Notes: generated by a model not told the origin, from the sequence alone. 64,000 nt of DNA from DATAFF01 sp963744915 (GCA_963744915.1 CAVUUY010000013.1:62001-126000), one strand, 5' to 3'. Shown: positions 18,744-28,223, numbered from the stretch's first letter. Made by a program: numbers and translations.

Positions 18744-20624
18744 ATGGAAGGTGGCATGGCACGGAACCCGTTAAAGCCGGACCTCGTCCAGAAGTGGGCG
18801 GGGCGGATCGCGACTTGGCATGTCCGACGTGCGCTCAGTGCCGCAGTGGCATCGGGGGCGCTCGCGGCGCTGATCATGGCCGCCGCCTCCGCCATGCTCG
18901 AGGCCTGGCCAAAGTCGCGGCTCGTCATGGCGCTGGCAACGGCGGCACTGGCGAGCGGCCTCTATATCGGCTTCAGGCTCATGCTGTCATGGCGGGCGAT
19001 GCGCCGCCGCCTGCTGCGGCTCAAACTGTCGATGGCGGGGCTGCGGCAGGCGCGGACGCAGGCCGAGTCGGCAAGCCGGGCGAAAAGCAAGTTCCTCGCC
19101 ACCATGAGCCATGAGATCCGCACGCCCATGAACGGCGTCATCGGCATGACCGGGCTGCTGCTCGAGACCGATCTTTCCCCGGAGCAGCGTTCCTACGCGA
19201 TGGCGGTCGATGCCTCGGGCCGGGCGCTGCTGTCGATGGTCGACGAGATCCTCGATGCCGCGAAGATCGAAGCCGACCGGCTCGAGATCGAGGAACGGCC
19301 GTTCAACCTCGTCGAGACGGTCGAGGCGGTGTGCGAGCTGATGGCGCCGCGGGCCCATGCCAAGAATGTCGAGATTGCGTCCTATGTGGCTCAGACGCTG
19401 CCGGCGGAGGTCATCGGCGACCGCAACAGGCTGCGCCAGATCCTCCTCAATCTCGTGGGGAATGCCGTGAAGTTCACCGATCGCGGCGGGGTGCTGATCC
19501 GGGTCAGCGGGGAGAGCGCGGCGGTGCGCTTCGACGTGCAGGACACAGGCCCCGGCATTCCTCCCGAGGATCATGACCGCATCTTCGAGATGTACCAGCA
19601 GGGCGGGCAGGATCCCGACCGGCGCGCCACCGGCACCGGCCTCGGCCTGGCGATCTCCCGGCGCCTGGTCGAGCGCATGGGCGGCGCCATCGCCATGAGC
19701 TCGGTCCTCGGCAAGGGATCGCTGTTCACCTTTGGGCTGCCGCTCGTCGCGGCCGGGCGGGTGGCGGCAGCGCCGCCGCCGCCGCTGGCCGGGCGGGTCG
19801 TCTATCTGGCCATTCCCGAGGGGGTGACCCGCCAGACGATCGCCGATTATCTCGAGGATTTCGGTGCCGAGGTCAGGCCCTATCACGGCCCGGGCGCCAT
19901 CGAGCCGAGGCCGGGCCAGCAGCGCGCCGACGTGATGTTCGATGCGCGCCTGCCGGGGGCGATCGGCGAGTGGCTGGCGGCCGAACCGCTCGGCCGGCCG
20001 CTTGCCCATAGCTGGCTGCTGCTCCAGCCGGAGGAGCGCCGGGACATGCGGCATCTCCTGAAAGGGCAGGTGACGGGATATCTGGTGAAGCCGGCGCGGC
20101 GCCTGTCGGTGCTCAAGCATCTGCAGGAGAGCGACGAGGCGATGGTGAGCCATGCGGCGGCCGAGCTCAGGGCGGCGGCAGCTTGCGTCCAGCGGTCGGA
20201 CCGGCCCGCTTTGTCGGTGCTTCTGGCCGAGGACGATCAGGTCAATGCGCTGCTTGCCAGGACCATGCTCGAAAAGGCCGGCCATCGGGTGATGCACGCG
20301 GTCAATGGCCAGGAAGCGATGGAAATGATCGCGGCAGCGCTCGCCGGCTATGGGGAAGCGCCCGGCATGCCGGATCTCGTGCTGATGGACATGGCCATGC
20401 CGGGGCTTGACGGGCTGGCGACCACCCGGGGGATTCGCGAGCTCGAGGAACGGCACGGGGCGCGCCGGCGCGTGCCCATTCTGGCGCTCACCGCCAATGC
20501 GCGCCATGAGGACCATGCGACCTGCATGGCCGCCGGCATGGACGGGCATCTGCCCAAGCCCTTCGACCGGAGCGATCTCGAAGCGGCAATCGCCAAGCTC
20601 TCGCAAACCCGCTCGGCGGCTTAG
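18744..20624 (+). CDS. Hybrid sensor histidine kinase with receiver domain
   Basis: 626-residue inner-membrane kinase. Two hydrophobic segments lie at about residues 30-80 with almost no periplasmic loop, so it has no obvious external sensor. Then come a HisKA domain with the phosphorylated His in MSHEIRTPMNGVIG near residue 122, HATPase_c motifs (NLVGNAVKFTDRG, DTGPGIP, GTGLGLAISRR), a degenerate receiver-like module at about residues 345-450 and a true receiver domain near 493-615 (LLAEDDQVNALLAR, DMAMPGLDG with Asp near 548). ATG 18756 is an alternative start. No cognate regulator is adjacent. The same kind of kinase is found beside olsB/mutS in rhizobia. Confidence 0.9.
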   Translation: MEGGMARNPLKPDLVQKWAGRIATWHVRRALSAAVASGALAALIMAAASAMLEAWPKSRLVMALATAALASGLYIGFRLMLSWRAMRRRLLRLKLSMAGLRQARTQAESASRAKSKFLATMSHEIRTPMNGVIGMTGLLLETDLSPEQRSYAMAVDASGRALLSMVDEILDAAKIEADRLEIEERPFNLVETVEAVCELMAPRAHAKNVEIASYVAQTLPAEVIGDRNRLRQILLNLVGNAVKFTDRGGVLIRVSGESAAVRFDVQDTGPGIPPEDHDRIFEMYQQGGQDPDRRATGTGLGLAISRRLVERMGGAIAMSSVLGKGSLFTFGLPLVAAGRVAAAPPPPLAGRVVYLAIPEGVTRQTIADYLEDFGAEVRPYHGPGAIEPRPGQQRADVMFDARLPGAIGEWLAAEPLGRPLAHSWLLLQPEERRDMRHLLKGQVTGYLVKPARRLSVLKHLQESDEAMVSHAAAELRAAAACVQRSDRPALSVLLAEDDQVNALLARTMLEKAGHRVMHAVNGQEAMEMIAAALAGYGEAPGMPDLVLMDMAMPGLDGLATTRGIRELEERHGARRRVPILALTANARHEDHATCMAAGMDGHLPKPFDRSDLEAAIAKLSQTRSAA

Positions 20625-20703
20625 ATCAACCGGCGGGAAGATGGTACTGTCTCAGGCATTGGGAAAATTGTCATAAATTGCCGGGCGCGCGAGCGGTGAA
20701 GGC

Positions 20704-21477
20704 ATGAATCTTGTGGTAGGGCTGGCGGCCACCGCCGACGAGATCGCGGCGGCACAGCGGCTGCGCTACCGGGTGTTCTACGAGGAGGGCTCGGCCCGGG
20801 CCGATGCCGCGGCCGTCGCGACCGGCAGGGATGCCGATCCGTTCGATGCCATCTGCGATCATCTGGTGGTCAAGGACCGCGCCAGCAAGACGCTGGTCGG
20901 AACCTACCGGCTCCTCCGCCAGCAGGTCGCCGAGGCGCATGGCGGCTTCTACAGTGCCCGCGCGTTCGACCTGGCGCCGCTGATGAACCGCCACCGCCAC
21001 CTCGCCTTCCTCGAGCTCGGCCGCTCCTGCGTGCTGCGGCCCTATCGCACGCGGGCGGTGATCGAGCTGCTGTGGCAGGGAATCTGGGACTATGTGCGGC
21101 GGCATCGCCTCGATGTGATGGTGGGCTGCGCCAGCCTCGAGGGGACCGATCCCGACGACCTGGCGCTGCCGCTGAGCTTTCTGGCCGAGCAATGCGGGGC
21201 GCCGGTGGCCTGGCGGGCGGCGGCCGTTAGCACCCGCCATGTCGAGATGCGGCGCCTGCCGGCCGGCGCGATCGATGCCAGGGCGGCGATGAAGGCGCTG
21301 CCGCCGCTGGTCAAAGGCTATCTGCGGCTCGGCTGCCATGTCGGCGAGGGGGCGGTCATCGATCATCAGTTCAACACGACGGACGTCCTGATCGTCCTGC
21401 CGGTGGCGGCGATCAACGAGCGCTATTTCGCCCGCTATGGCGCGCCCGACGCCCAGCCGGCGCATCTGCCGGCGTGA
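20704..21477 (+). CDS. olsB: Acyl-ACP-dependent ornithine N-acyltransferase OlsB (GNAT, hemolysin-like)
   Basis: 257 residues of the acetyltransferase_5 / hemolysin-like family. The LRYRVFYEEG start, HLVVKDRASKTLVGTYRLLR, FLELGRSCVLRPYRT and MVGCASLEGTDP segments match rhizobial OlsB, which transfers a 3-hydroxyacyl chain from acyl carrier protein to ornithine to give lyso-ornithine lipid. Synteny (kinase-olsB-mutS-glnD) supports the assignment. Ornithine lipids are phosphate-free membrane lipids made mainly under phosphate limitation; I saw no clear Pho box upstream. A plsC-family gene that could supply the second acylation lies at 17301-18149. Confidence 0.88.
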   Translation: MNLVVGLAATADEIAAAQRLRYRVFYEEGSARADAAAVATGRDADPFDAICDHLVVKDRASKTLVGTYRLLRQQVAEAHGGFYSARAFDLAPLMNRHRHLAFLELGRSCVLRPYRTRAVIELLWQGIWDYVRRHRLDVMVGCASLEGTDPDDLALPLSFLAEQCGAPVAWRAAAVSTRHVEMRRLPAGAIDARAAMKALPPLVKGYLRLGCHVGEGAVIDHQFNTTDVLIVLPVAAINERYFARYGAPDAQPAHLPA

Positions 21478-21523
21478 ATGGCGGCTTGACCGGCGCGAGG
21501 CGTCCTGCTTTCACCCTTGCGGC

Positions 21524-24259
21524 ATGGGAGAGCGGGGCGAGAAAGCTGGAGCGGAGGCGAGGGCGGGCGAGGGCGCGACGCCGATGATCGCCCAATATCT
21601 CGAGATCAAGGCGGCCAACCCGGCGTCGCTGCTGTTCTACCGGATGGGGGATTTCTACGAGCTGTTCTTCGATGATGCCGAAACGGCGTCGCGGGCGCTC
21701 GGCATCGCCCTGACCAAGCGCGGCAAGCATCTCGGCCAGGACATTGCGATGTGCGGGGTGCCGGTCCATGCGGCCGGTGATTATCTCAACAAGCTGATCC
21801 GGCTCGGCCACCGCATTGCGGTGTGCGAGCAGACCGAGGACCCGGCCGAGGCGCGCAAGCGCGGCGGCAAGGCGGTGGTGCGGCGCGAGGTGGTGCGGCT
21901 GGTCACCGCCGGCACGCTCACCGAGGACACGCTGCTTGCCGCCGACCGCAACAATTATCTCGCGGCCATCGCCGAGATCCGGTCGGAACCCTTGCTCGGA
22001 CTCGCCTCTGTCGACATTTCGACAGGCGAATTCTCGGTCATGGCGGTCGATCCGTCCCTGCTGCCAAGCGAGATGGCGCGGCTCGAGCCCAGCGAGATCA
22101 TTGTCGCCGACACGCCGGGACCGGCCGGACCGATCGCCGCCGAGCTGGCGCGAGCCGGAGCGGCGCTGACGCCGCTGCCGCCGTCCCATTTCGATTCGGC
22201 GGCCGGCGAGGCGCGGCTCAAGCAGCATTTCCAGGTGCATGCGCTCGACGGCTTCGGCAGCTTCTCGCGGCCCGAGCTCGCCGCCGCCGGGGCGCTTCTC
22301 GACTATGTGAGGCTCACCCAGGCCGGTCGGCTGCCGCGGCTCGAAGCGCCGCGACGGCGCATGCCGGCGAGCCATCTGCTGATCGACCAGGCGAGCCGCG
22401 CCAATCTCGAGATCGCCCGCTCGCTGTCGGGCCAGCGGCAGGGCAGCCTCATCGATGCGATCGACCTCACCGTCACGCCGGGCGGCGCCCGGCTGCTGGC
22501 CGAGCGGCTGGCGGCGCCGCTCACCGATCCGGAGGCGATCGGTCACCGGCTCGATGCGGTAACGCTGTTCTCGGACGATGCGGTGCTGCGGCGGGATTGC
22601 CGGGCGGCGCTGGCCAAAGCGCCCGATATCCGCCGGCCGCTGGCCCGCCTGTCGCTCGGCCGCGGCGGCCCGCGCGATCTCGCGGCGATCGGCACCGCCA
22701 TCGCCCGGGCCGGCGAGATCGGTGTTCGCCTGCGCGCCGCCAGTGGGACCGCGCCGGCTGTTGCCGGATTGCCACAGGAGGTCGAGCGGGCCCGGCTCGC
22801 CCTCACCCACGATCTGTCGCCGCTCGCCTCGATGCTCGCGCGGGCGCTCAACGACGAGCTGCCGGCGCTCGCCCGCGACGGCAATTTCGTCAGGACGGGA
22901 TTCGACCCGCAGATCGACGAGAGCCGGCGGTTGCGCGACGACAGCCGGCGGGTGATCGCCTCGCTCGAAAGCCGCTATGCCGAGCGCGCCGCGATCAAGT
23001 CGCTCAAGATCAAGCACAACAACGTGCTCGGTTATTTCGTCGAGGTGAGCCAGGCCAACGGCCAGAAGCTGCTCGGCGAGCCGCTCAACGAGATCTTCGT
23101 GCACCGCCAGACGATGGCCAACGTCATGCGGTTCACCACCGGCGAGCTCAACGATCTCGAGCAGCGCATCGTGCGTGCCGGCGAACAGGCGCTGGCGCTC
23201 GAAATGCAGGTATTCGCCCGCCTGGTCGAGGAGGTCGGCCGGGAGGGGGAGGCGCTCGAGGCGATCGCGGCGGCGCTCGCTGCAATCGATGTCGCGCAAG
23301 GGTTGGCGGAACGGGCGATCGCCGGCCGATGGACCAGGCCCACGGTCGATGCGTCGCTGAGCTTCCGCATTGTCGGCGGGCGGCATCCGGTGGTGGAGGC
23401 GGCGCTGCGGCGGGACGGCGGCATGAGCTTTGTCCCGAATGACTGCGACCTCACCCGCTCGGCGGCGGGAGGACGGCATGTGTGGCTGGTGACCGGGCCC
23501 AACATGGCAGGCAAATCGACGTTCCTGCGGCAGAATGCGCTCATCGCCATCCTCGCCCAGGCAGGCTCCTACGTGCCGGCCGAGGCGGCGCATATCGGCG
23601 TCGCCGACCGGCTGTTCTCGCGGGTCGGGGCGGCCGACGACCTGGCCCGCGGACGGTCGACCTTCATGGTCGAGATGGTCGAGACGGCGGCCATCCTCAA
23701 CCAGGCAGGCGAGCGCGCGCTGGTCATTCTCGACGAGATCGGGCGCGGCACCGCCACCTTCGACGGGCTGTCGATCGCATGGGCGGCGGTCGAGCATCTG
23801 CATGACGTCAACCGCTGCCGGGCGCTGTTCGCGACCCACTTCCACGAGTTGACGGCGCTGGCCTCGCGACTGCCGCGGCTCGCCAATGTCACGGTCAGGG
23901 TCAAGGAATGGCAGGGCGACGTCGTGTTCCTGCATGAGGTGGGGCCGGGTGCCGCCGACCGCTCCTACGGCATCCAGGTGGCGCGGCTCGCCGGTCTGCC
24001 CCGCCCGGTCATCGCCCGTGCGGCGGAAATCCTGGCGGTGCTCGAGCAAAGCGAACGCGGGCGCGCCGCCACGGTTCTGGTCGACGACCTGCCGCTGTTT
24101 TCGGCTGCCATGGCCGAGCCGCAGCATCCGGCCGCGGCAGCGGGTCCATCGGCGCTCGAGGCCCGGCTCGCGGCGGTCAGGGCCGACGAACTGACGCCGC
24201 GGCAGGCACTGGAGCTGATCTATGAGCTGAAGGCGATGCTCGGCCAGGGGTCCGGCTGA
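21524..24259 (+). CDS. mutS: DNA mismatch repair protein MutS
   Basis: 911-residue mismatch sensor ATPase. The mismatch-binding domain I contains NPASLLFYRMGDFYELF, where the wedge Phe-x-Glu (FYE) is intact. Walker A GPNMAGKST is near residue 658 and Walker B LDEIGRGTATFDG near 737; THFHELTAL follows. The ATG at 21524 gives the short extension before TPMIAQYLEIK seen in rhizobial MutS; the ATG at 21584 is possible. It lies 46 bases after olsB. Both ATPase and mismatch-binding residues look intact, so no mutator phenotype is suggested. Confidence 0.97.
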   Translation: MGERGEKAGAEARAGEGATPMIAQYLEIKAANPASLLFYRMGDFYELFFDDAETASRALGIALTKRGKHLGQDIAMCGVPVHAAGDYLNKLIRLGHRIAVCEQTEDPAEARKRGGKAVVRREVVRLVTAGTLTEDTLLAADRNNYLAAIAEIRSEPLLGLASVDISTGEFSVMAVDPSLLPSEMARLEPSEIIVADTPGPAGPIAAELARAGAALTPLPPSHFDSAAGEARLKQHFQVHALDGFGSFSRPELAAAGALLDYVRLTQAGRLPRLEAPRRRMPASHLLIDQASRANLEIARSLSGQRQGSLIDAIDLTVTPGGARLLAERLAAPLTDPEAIGHRLDAVTLFSDDAVLRRDCRAALAKAPDIRRPLARLSLGRGGPRDLAAIGTAIARAGEIGVRLRAASGTAPAVAGLPQEVERARLALTHDLSPLASMLARALNDELPALARDGNFVRTGFDPQIDESRRLRDDSRRVIASLESRYAERAAIKSLKIKHNNVLGYFVEVSQANGQKLLGEPLNEIFVHRQTMANVMRFTTGELNDLEQRIVRAGEQALALEMQVFARLVEEVGREGEALEAIAAALAAIDVAQGLAERAIAGRWTRPTVDASLSFRIVGGRHPVVEAALRRDGGMSFVPNDCDLTRSAAGGRHVWLVTGPNMAGKSTFLRQNALIAILAQAGSYVPAEAAHIGVADRLFSRVGAADDLARGRSTFMVEMVETAAILNQAGERALVILDEIGRGTATFDGLSIAWAAVEHLHDVNRCRALFATHFHELTALASRLPRLANVTVRVKEWQGDVVFLHEVGPGAADRSYGIQVARLAGLPRPVIARAAEILAVLEQSERGRAATVLVDDLPLFSAAMAEPQHPAAAAGPSALEARLAAVRADELTPRQALELIYELKAMLGQGSG

Positions 24260-24298
24260 ACCCTAACGCAAAGGCGAGCGGTTCGGGTATAAGACCGC

Positions 24299-27040
24299 AT
24301 GCATCAGCAGCAGGCAATGGCCCGGCTCGACGAGCCGGCGCTCCTCGAGCGCTACGAGGCCGCCATGGCGACCGCCGGCAGCGATCCGGCGGCGCAGCGG
24401 CGGGCGCTGGTGCCGCTCATCCGCGAGGCGGCCGCGACGAGCCGGCGCGAGGCGGAGGCAAGGCTCATTGCCGATGGTCAAGGAACGGCCTGCGCGCGGG
24501 CCTTGAGCGATGCCCAGGACAGGTTGATCCGCGCGCTCTTCACGCTCTCCGGCAGGGTCTACAAGGCGCACAACCCGTCGGCGGCGGAGCGCATCGCGGT
24601 GGTTGCGGTCGGTGGCTATGGGCGCGGCACATTGGCGCCGGGATCCGACATCGATCTGCTGTTCCTGCTGCCCTACAAGCAGACCGCCTGGGGCGAGAGC
24701 GTCGTCGAATTCATTCTCTATCTGCTGTGGGACTCCGGCTTCAAGGTCGGCCATGCGGTCAGGAGCATCGATGAATCGCTGCGCCTGGCGCGGTCGGACA
24801 GCACCATCCAGACAGCGGTGCTGGAGGCGCGCTATCTGTGCGGCGACCATGGTCTCTACGAGGAGCTCGAAAAGCGCTACCGCAACGAGATCAAGGCGGC
24901 GGTGATCAAGGCGTTCATCGCCAACAAGCTCGCCGAGCAGGATGCCCGGCATGCCCGCACCGGACAGTCGCGCTATCTGGTCGAGCCCGACATCAAGGAC
25001 GGCAAAGGCGGCCTCAGGGATCTCCATACGCTGTTCTGGATCGGCAAGTTCATCTATGCGGTGAAGGATGCGCCAGGGCTGGTCGAGAAGGGGGTGTTCA
25101 ACCGCTCCGAGCTCAGGCGCTTCGAGAAATGCGAGGACTTCCTGTGGGCGGTGCGCTGCCACATGCACTTCCTGCGCGGCCGTCCCAGCGACAAGCTGAC
25201 CTTCGACATCCAGAACGAGATCGCGCAGCGCTTCGGCTACACGGCCCATGGCGGGCTGCGGGCGGTCGAGCGCTTCATGAAACATTATTTCCTCATCGCC
25301 AAGGATGTCGGCGATCTGACGCGGATCTTCTGCTCGGCGCTCGAGGCCCGGCAAATGAAGCGCGCACCGGGCCTGTCGCGATTTTTCCGGCCGTTTGCCA
25401 CGAGTGACATCCGGGCCATCGGCGACGATCCCGATTTCCGTCTCGATGCCGGGCGCCTGACGGTGGCCGACAACGGCGTGTTCTCCCGCCATCCGGTCAA
25501 TCTCGTCCGCCTGTTCCATGTCGCCGACAGGAACAATCTGACGATCCATCCCGATGCCTTCACCCTGGCGCGGCGGTCGCTCAGGCTGGTGAACGAGGCC
25601 TTGCGGCAGGATCCAGAGGCCAACCGCATGTTCCTCGGCCTCATCACCCGCTCGCGCGACCCGGAAGCAATCCTGAGGCGGATGAACGAGGTCGGGGTGC
25701 TCGGCCGCTTCATCCCGCCCTTCGGCCGCATCGTGGCGATGATGCAGTTCAACATGTATCATCATTACACGGTCGACGAGCATCTGCTGCGCGCCGTCGG
25801 CAATGTGGCCGAGATCGAGGCCGGGGCGCTGCGCGACGAACATCCGCTGTCGAGCGAGCTGTTTCACACGCTGTCGCCGGCGGGCCGCACGGCGCTCTAT
25901 GTCGCGACATTCCTTCACGACATCGCCAAGGGCCGCCCGGAAAACCATTCGAGCGCCGGCGAGCAGATCGCCGCCGCGCTCTGCCCGCGGCTCGGTCTCA
26001 GCGCATCGGAAACCGAGATGGTGGCATGGCTGGTGCGTCATCATCTGGTGATGAGCGAAACGGCGCAGATGCGGGATCTCAACGATTTCAAGACGATCCT
26101 CGACTTCGCGGCACAGGTGCAGAGCCTGGAGCGGCTCAGGCTGCTGCTGATCCTCACCGTTGCCGACATCAGGGCGGTCGGGCCCGGGGTGTGGAACGGC
26201 TGGAAGGGACAGCTGCTGCGCACCCTCTACTTCGCCACCGCGCCGGTGCTTGACGGCGGCCATGTGGCGGTGAGCCGGCGCGATCTCGTAGCCAGCGCCC
26301 AGGCCGAATTCGCCGGTGCGAGCAAGGTCAAGGACGATGAACGGCTCAAGACCTACATGGCGCGCCACTACGACAATTACTGGGTCGCGGTGGCGAACGA
26401 GCGCCAGCTCGAACATGCGCGGCTGATCGAGGAAACCGAGGCGCGGGGCGAGAAGATCGGCACCGCCATCCGCACCGATGCCTTCACGGCGATCACCGAG
26501 ATCACGGTGTTCGCGCCCGACCATCCGCGGCTGCTCGCGATGCTGACCGGGGCCTGCGCGGCGGCCGGCGCCAACATCGCCTCGGCGGAGATCTACACCA
26601 CCGTCGACGGCATGGCGCTCGACACGCTGATGATCAACCGGGAGTTTGCCGAGGACGCCGACGAGCAGCGCCGGGCGGAGCGGGTGGGCGAGCTCATCCG
26701 CAAGGCGCTCAAGGGCGAACTCCATCTCAAGACGATCGTGGCGCAGCGCCGCACCAGGCCGAGTCTCAGCGCATTCCGGGTCGAGCCGCGGGTCACCGTC
26801 GACAACCAGTCGTCGAACCGCTTCACCGTGATCGAGGTCAACGGCCTCGACCGGATCGGGCTCCTCTACGACGTCACCGAAGCGCTGTTCCGCCTCAACC
26901 TCAACATCGCCTCGGCGCAGATCACCACCTTCGGAGAGAAGGCGGTCGATGTGTTCTACGTCACCGATCTGACCGGCACCAAGATCGACAACCAGACCCG
27001 CCAGACGCAAATCGAGGCCGAGCTGCTGGCGCTGCTTTAG
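24299..27040 (+). CDS. glnD: Bifunctional PII uridylyltransferase/uridylyl-removing enzyme
   Basis: 913-residue nitrogen sensor that uridylylates PII proteins when glutamine is low and removes UMP when it is high. The nucleotidyltransferase motif GGYGRGTLAPGSDIDLLFL lies near residues 104-122, the HD-domain signature FLHDIAKGRPENHSSAG near 540, and two ACT domains near 740 (ITVFAPDHPRLLAMLTGAC) and 843 (IEVNGLDRIGLLYDVTEAL) bind glutamine. It follows mutS by 39 bases in the olsB-mutS-glnD order of rhizobia. The palindromic repeat directly after its stop may serve as its terminator. Confidence 0.97.
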   Translation: MHQQQAMARLDEPALLERYEAAMATAGSDPAAQRRALVPLIREAAATSRREAEARLIADGQGTACARALSDAQDRLIRALFTLSGRVYKAHNPSAAERIAVVAVGGYGRGTLAPGSDIDLLFLLPYKQTAWGESVVEFILYLLWDSGFKVGHAVRSIDESLRLARSDSTIQTAVLEARYLCGDHGLYEELEKRYRNEIKAAVIKAFIANKLAEQDARHARTGQSRYLVEPDIKDGKGGLRDLHTLFWIGKFIYAVKDAPGLVEKGVFNRSELRRFEKCEDFLWAVRCHMHFLRGRPSDKLTFDIQNEIAQRFGYTAHGGLRAVERFMKHYFLIAKDVGDLTRIFCSALEARQMKRAPGLSRFFRPFATSDIRAIGDDPDFRLDAGRLTVADNGVFSRHPVNLVRLFHVADRNNLTIHPDAFTLARRSLRLVNEALRQDPEANRMFLGLITRSRDPEAILRRMNEVGVLGRFIPPFGRIVAMMQFNMYHHYTVDEHLLRAVGNVAEIEAGALRDEHPLSSELFHTLSPAGRTALYVATFLHDIAKGRPENHSSAGEQIAAALCPRLGLSASETEMVAWLVRHHLVMSETAQMRDLNDFKTILDFAAQVQSLERLRLLLILTVADIRAVGPGVWNGWKGQLLRTLYFATAPVLDGGHVAVSRRDLVASAQAEFAGASKVKDDERLKTYMARHYDNYWVAVANERQLEHARLIEETEARGEKIGTAIRTDAFTAITEITVFAPDHPRLLAMLTGACAAAGANIASAEIYTTVDGMALDTLMINREFAEDADEQRRAERVGELIRKALKGELHLKTIVAQRRTRPSLSAFRVEPRVTVDNQSSNRFTVIEVNGLDRIGLLYDVTEALFRLNLNIASAQITTFGEKAVDVFYVTDLTGTKIDNQTRQTQIEAELLALL

Positions 27041-27057
27041 GGCCCAGACCCCCATTT

Positions 27058-27111
27058 CCCTTCTCCCCGTGCTGACGGGGAGAAGGTGCCCCGGAGGGGC
27101 GGATGAGGGGT
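27058..27111 (+). repeat. Palindromic intergenic repeat, copy 1
   Basis: Contains a strong hairpin (CTTCTCCCC / GGGGAGAAG around 7 bases) then a second dyad, CCCCGGAGGGG-like, and GCGGATGAGGGG. It matches, in inverted orientation, the copy at 27206-27263. This resembles short mosaic palindromic repeats (RIME-type) scattered in rhizobial intergenic DNA. It begins 18 bases after the glnD stop, so it may also end transcription. Confidence 0.75.
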
Positions 27112-27205
27112 CTTTCTCGCCAAGCCGAAATCTTCGAGAAATCCCGTATCATTTACGAGCGAGAAGTCATCCATACTTCACGAGGGGTGATTGACGTTGG
27201 CAAAG

Positions 27206-27263
27206 ACGCCCCTCATCCGGCCTCCGGCCACCTTCTCCCCCGCTCGCTCGCGGGGGAGAAGGG
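27206..27263 (-). repeat. Palindromic intergenic repeat, copy 2 (inverted)
   Basis: Reverse-complement relative of the element at 27058-27111: CCCCTCATCCGG, a GGCCTCCGGCC dyad, then CTTCTCCCCC and GGGGGAGAAG around CGCTCGCTCG. The pair is separated by 94 bases of AT-richer sequence. Both lie in the convergent gap between glnD and the ankyrin-like gene. Confidence 0.75.
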
Positions 27264-27296
27264 AAAAGGAGGGTACGGCGATCTCCCAAAAAGGGA

Positions 27297-28223
27297 CTAA
27301 GTCGTCTCCTCTCCTCGCGCGCTCATATGCGCATGATTGACGAAGTCCTGCTCACCAGGCGAAAGGCCGGCGTGAGAGGCATCGGCCCTGGAAAGATATC
27401 CGGCCATTTCAAAATTTTCATTAGAAACTGCGTAATAAAGAGGCCGTCGTAGTTTCAGCGGGGCGTCAGGGTTTGCCCCCTTCTTAAGAAGAAATTTTAC
27501 ACACTCGGTATCGTTGCGCCATGCGGCCCAGCCGATTACCGAATTTCGACCACCATCGGCACGACTCAGGCTCGCCCCATTGTCGAGCAGAATACCGAGC
27601 ATTTTCACGCAAGTATGCAAAGGAGCCTCGAAAACGGAATACAGCAATCTGTCGAGTGACTTTTGAGCGATTGCACCATTCTCGACCAGAACCGCCAGCA
27701 CGGGTGTGTTTCCGTCGCGGATGAAGCGAATGAGCTGCCGGCTGACCATGCCCAGTTTCGCACCATTGACGCAGAGCAACCGGAGCCGGTCCAAATCGAG
27801 TGGGATGCTGGCCAAGGCGCGCGAGAGGCGTGTCCGGCGGAATTGGTCTTCCTTGTTGATATCGACGCCGCTGGCGCACAGAGCCCCGATGGATGCGCCA
27901 TCCTTCCGCTCGACGGCCTTGTCCATCGCTTCCTCGAACAACGCCGCGAGCTTGGCATTCCCGGCCTCGCCGTGCTGGTAGCAGGAGCGAAAGTCGCCGT
28001 ACAATTTTTGGACTGCGGATTGAGGCCCGCTTTCGAGACCGTTGGCGTACAGCAGAATCGCGAAACGATCGACCGTCGTTTCTTCTCGGAAGAAGTCCGT
28101 GACGTCGCTCGTCGGTCCGAGAAGCTGAAAGAACAGATCTCGATCATGTTTCGTGGCTGGAACTTCCAGCATCGCGCAGTTGACGGTCTGTTTCGGCGTT
28201 TTTGTCAAAATATAGAGTGTCAT
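27297..28223 (-). CDS. Ankyrin-repeat-like protein of unknown function
   Basis: 308 residues. The C-terminal half carries ankyrin-like units (VFEAPLHTCVKMLGILLDNGASLSRA, VIGWAAWRNDTECVKFLLKKGANPDAP, RRPLYYAVSNENFEMAGYL, shown here only in part), and earlier weaker units surround GASIGALCASGVDINKED. The N-terminal 110 residues are not recognised. No signal peptide or membrane segment is visible. ATG 28223 has GGGGGAA just upstream. Base composition is clearly lower in GC and less codon-biased than neighbouring genes, and the gene splits the plus-strand block, so it looks acquired. A protein-protein interaction role is likely; the partner is unknown. Confidence 0.75.
   Translation of the reverse strand: MTLYILTKTPKQTVNCAMLEVPATKHDRDLFFQLLGPTSDVTDFFREETTVDRFAILLYANGLESGPQSAVQKLYGDFRSCYQHGEAGNAKLAALFEEAMDKAVERKDGASIGALCASGVDINKEDQFRRTRLSRALASIPLDLDRLRLLCVNGAKLGMVSRQLIRFIRDGNTPVLAVLVENGAIAQKSLDRLLYSVFEAPLHTCVKMLGILLDNGASLSRADGGRNSVIGWAAWRNDTECVKFLLKKGANPDAPLKLRRPLYYAVSNENFEMAGYLSRADASHAGLSPGEQDFVNHAHMSARGEETT

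Noticed and set aside
21413..27055. Two open frames of over 900 codons on the minus strand opposite mutS and glnD
   Set aside because: Both mirror genuine genes with full domain sets. Their translated sequences are Arg/Asp/Gly-rich without recognisable domains, as expected from third-position GC bias.
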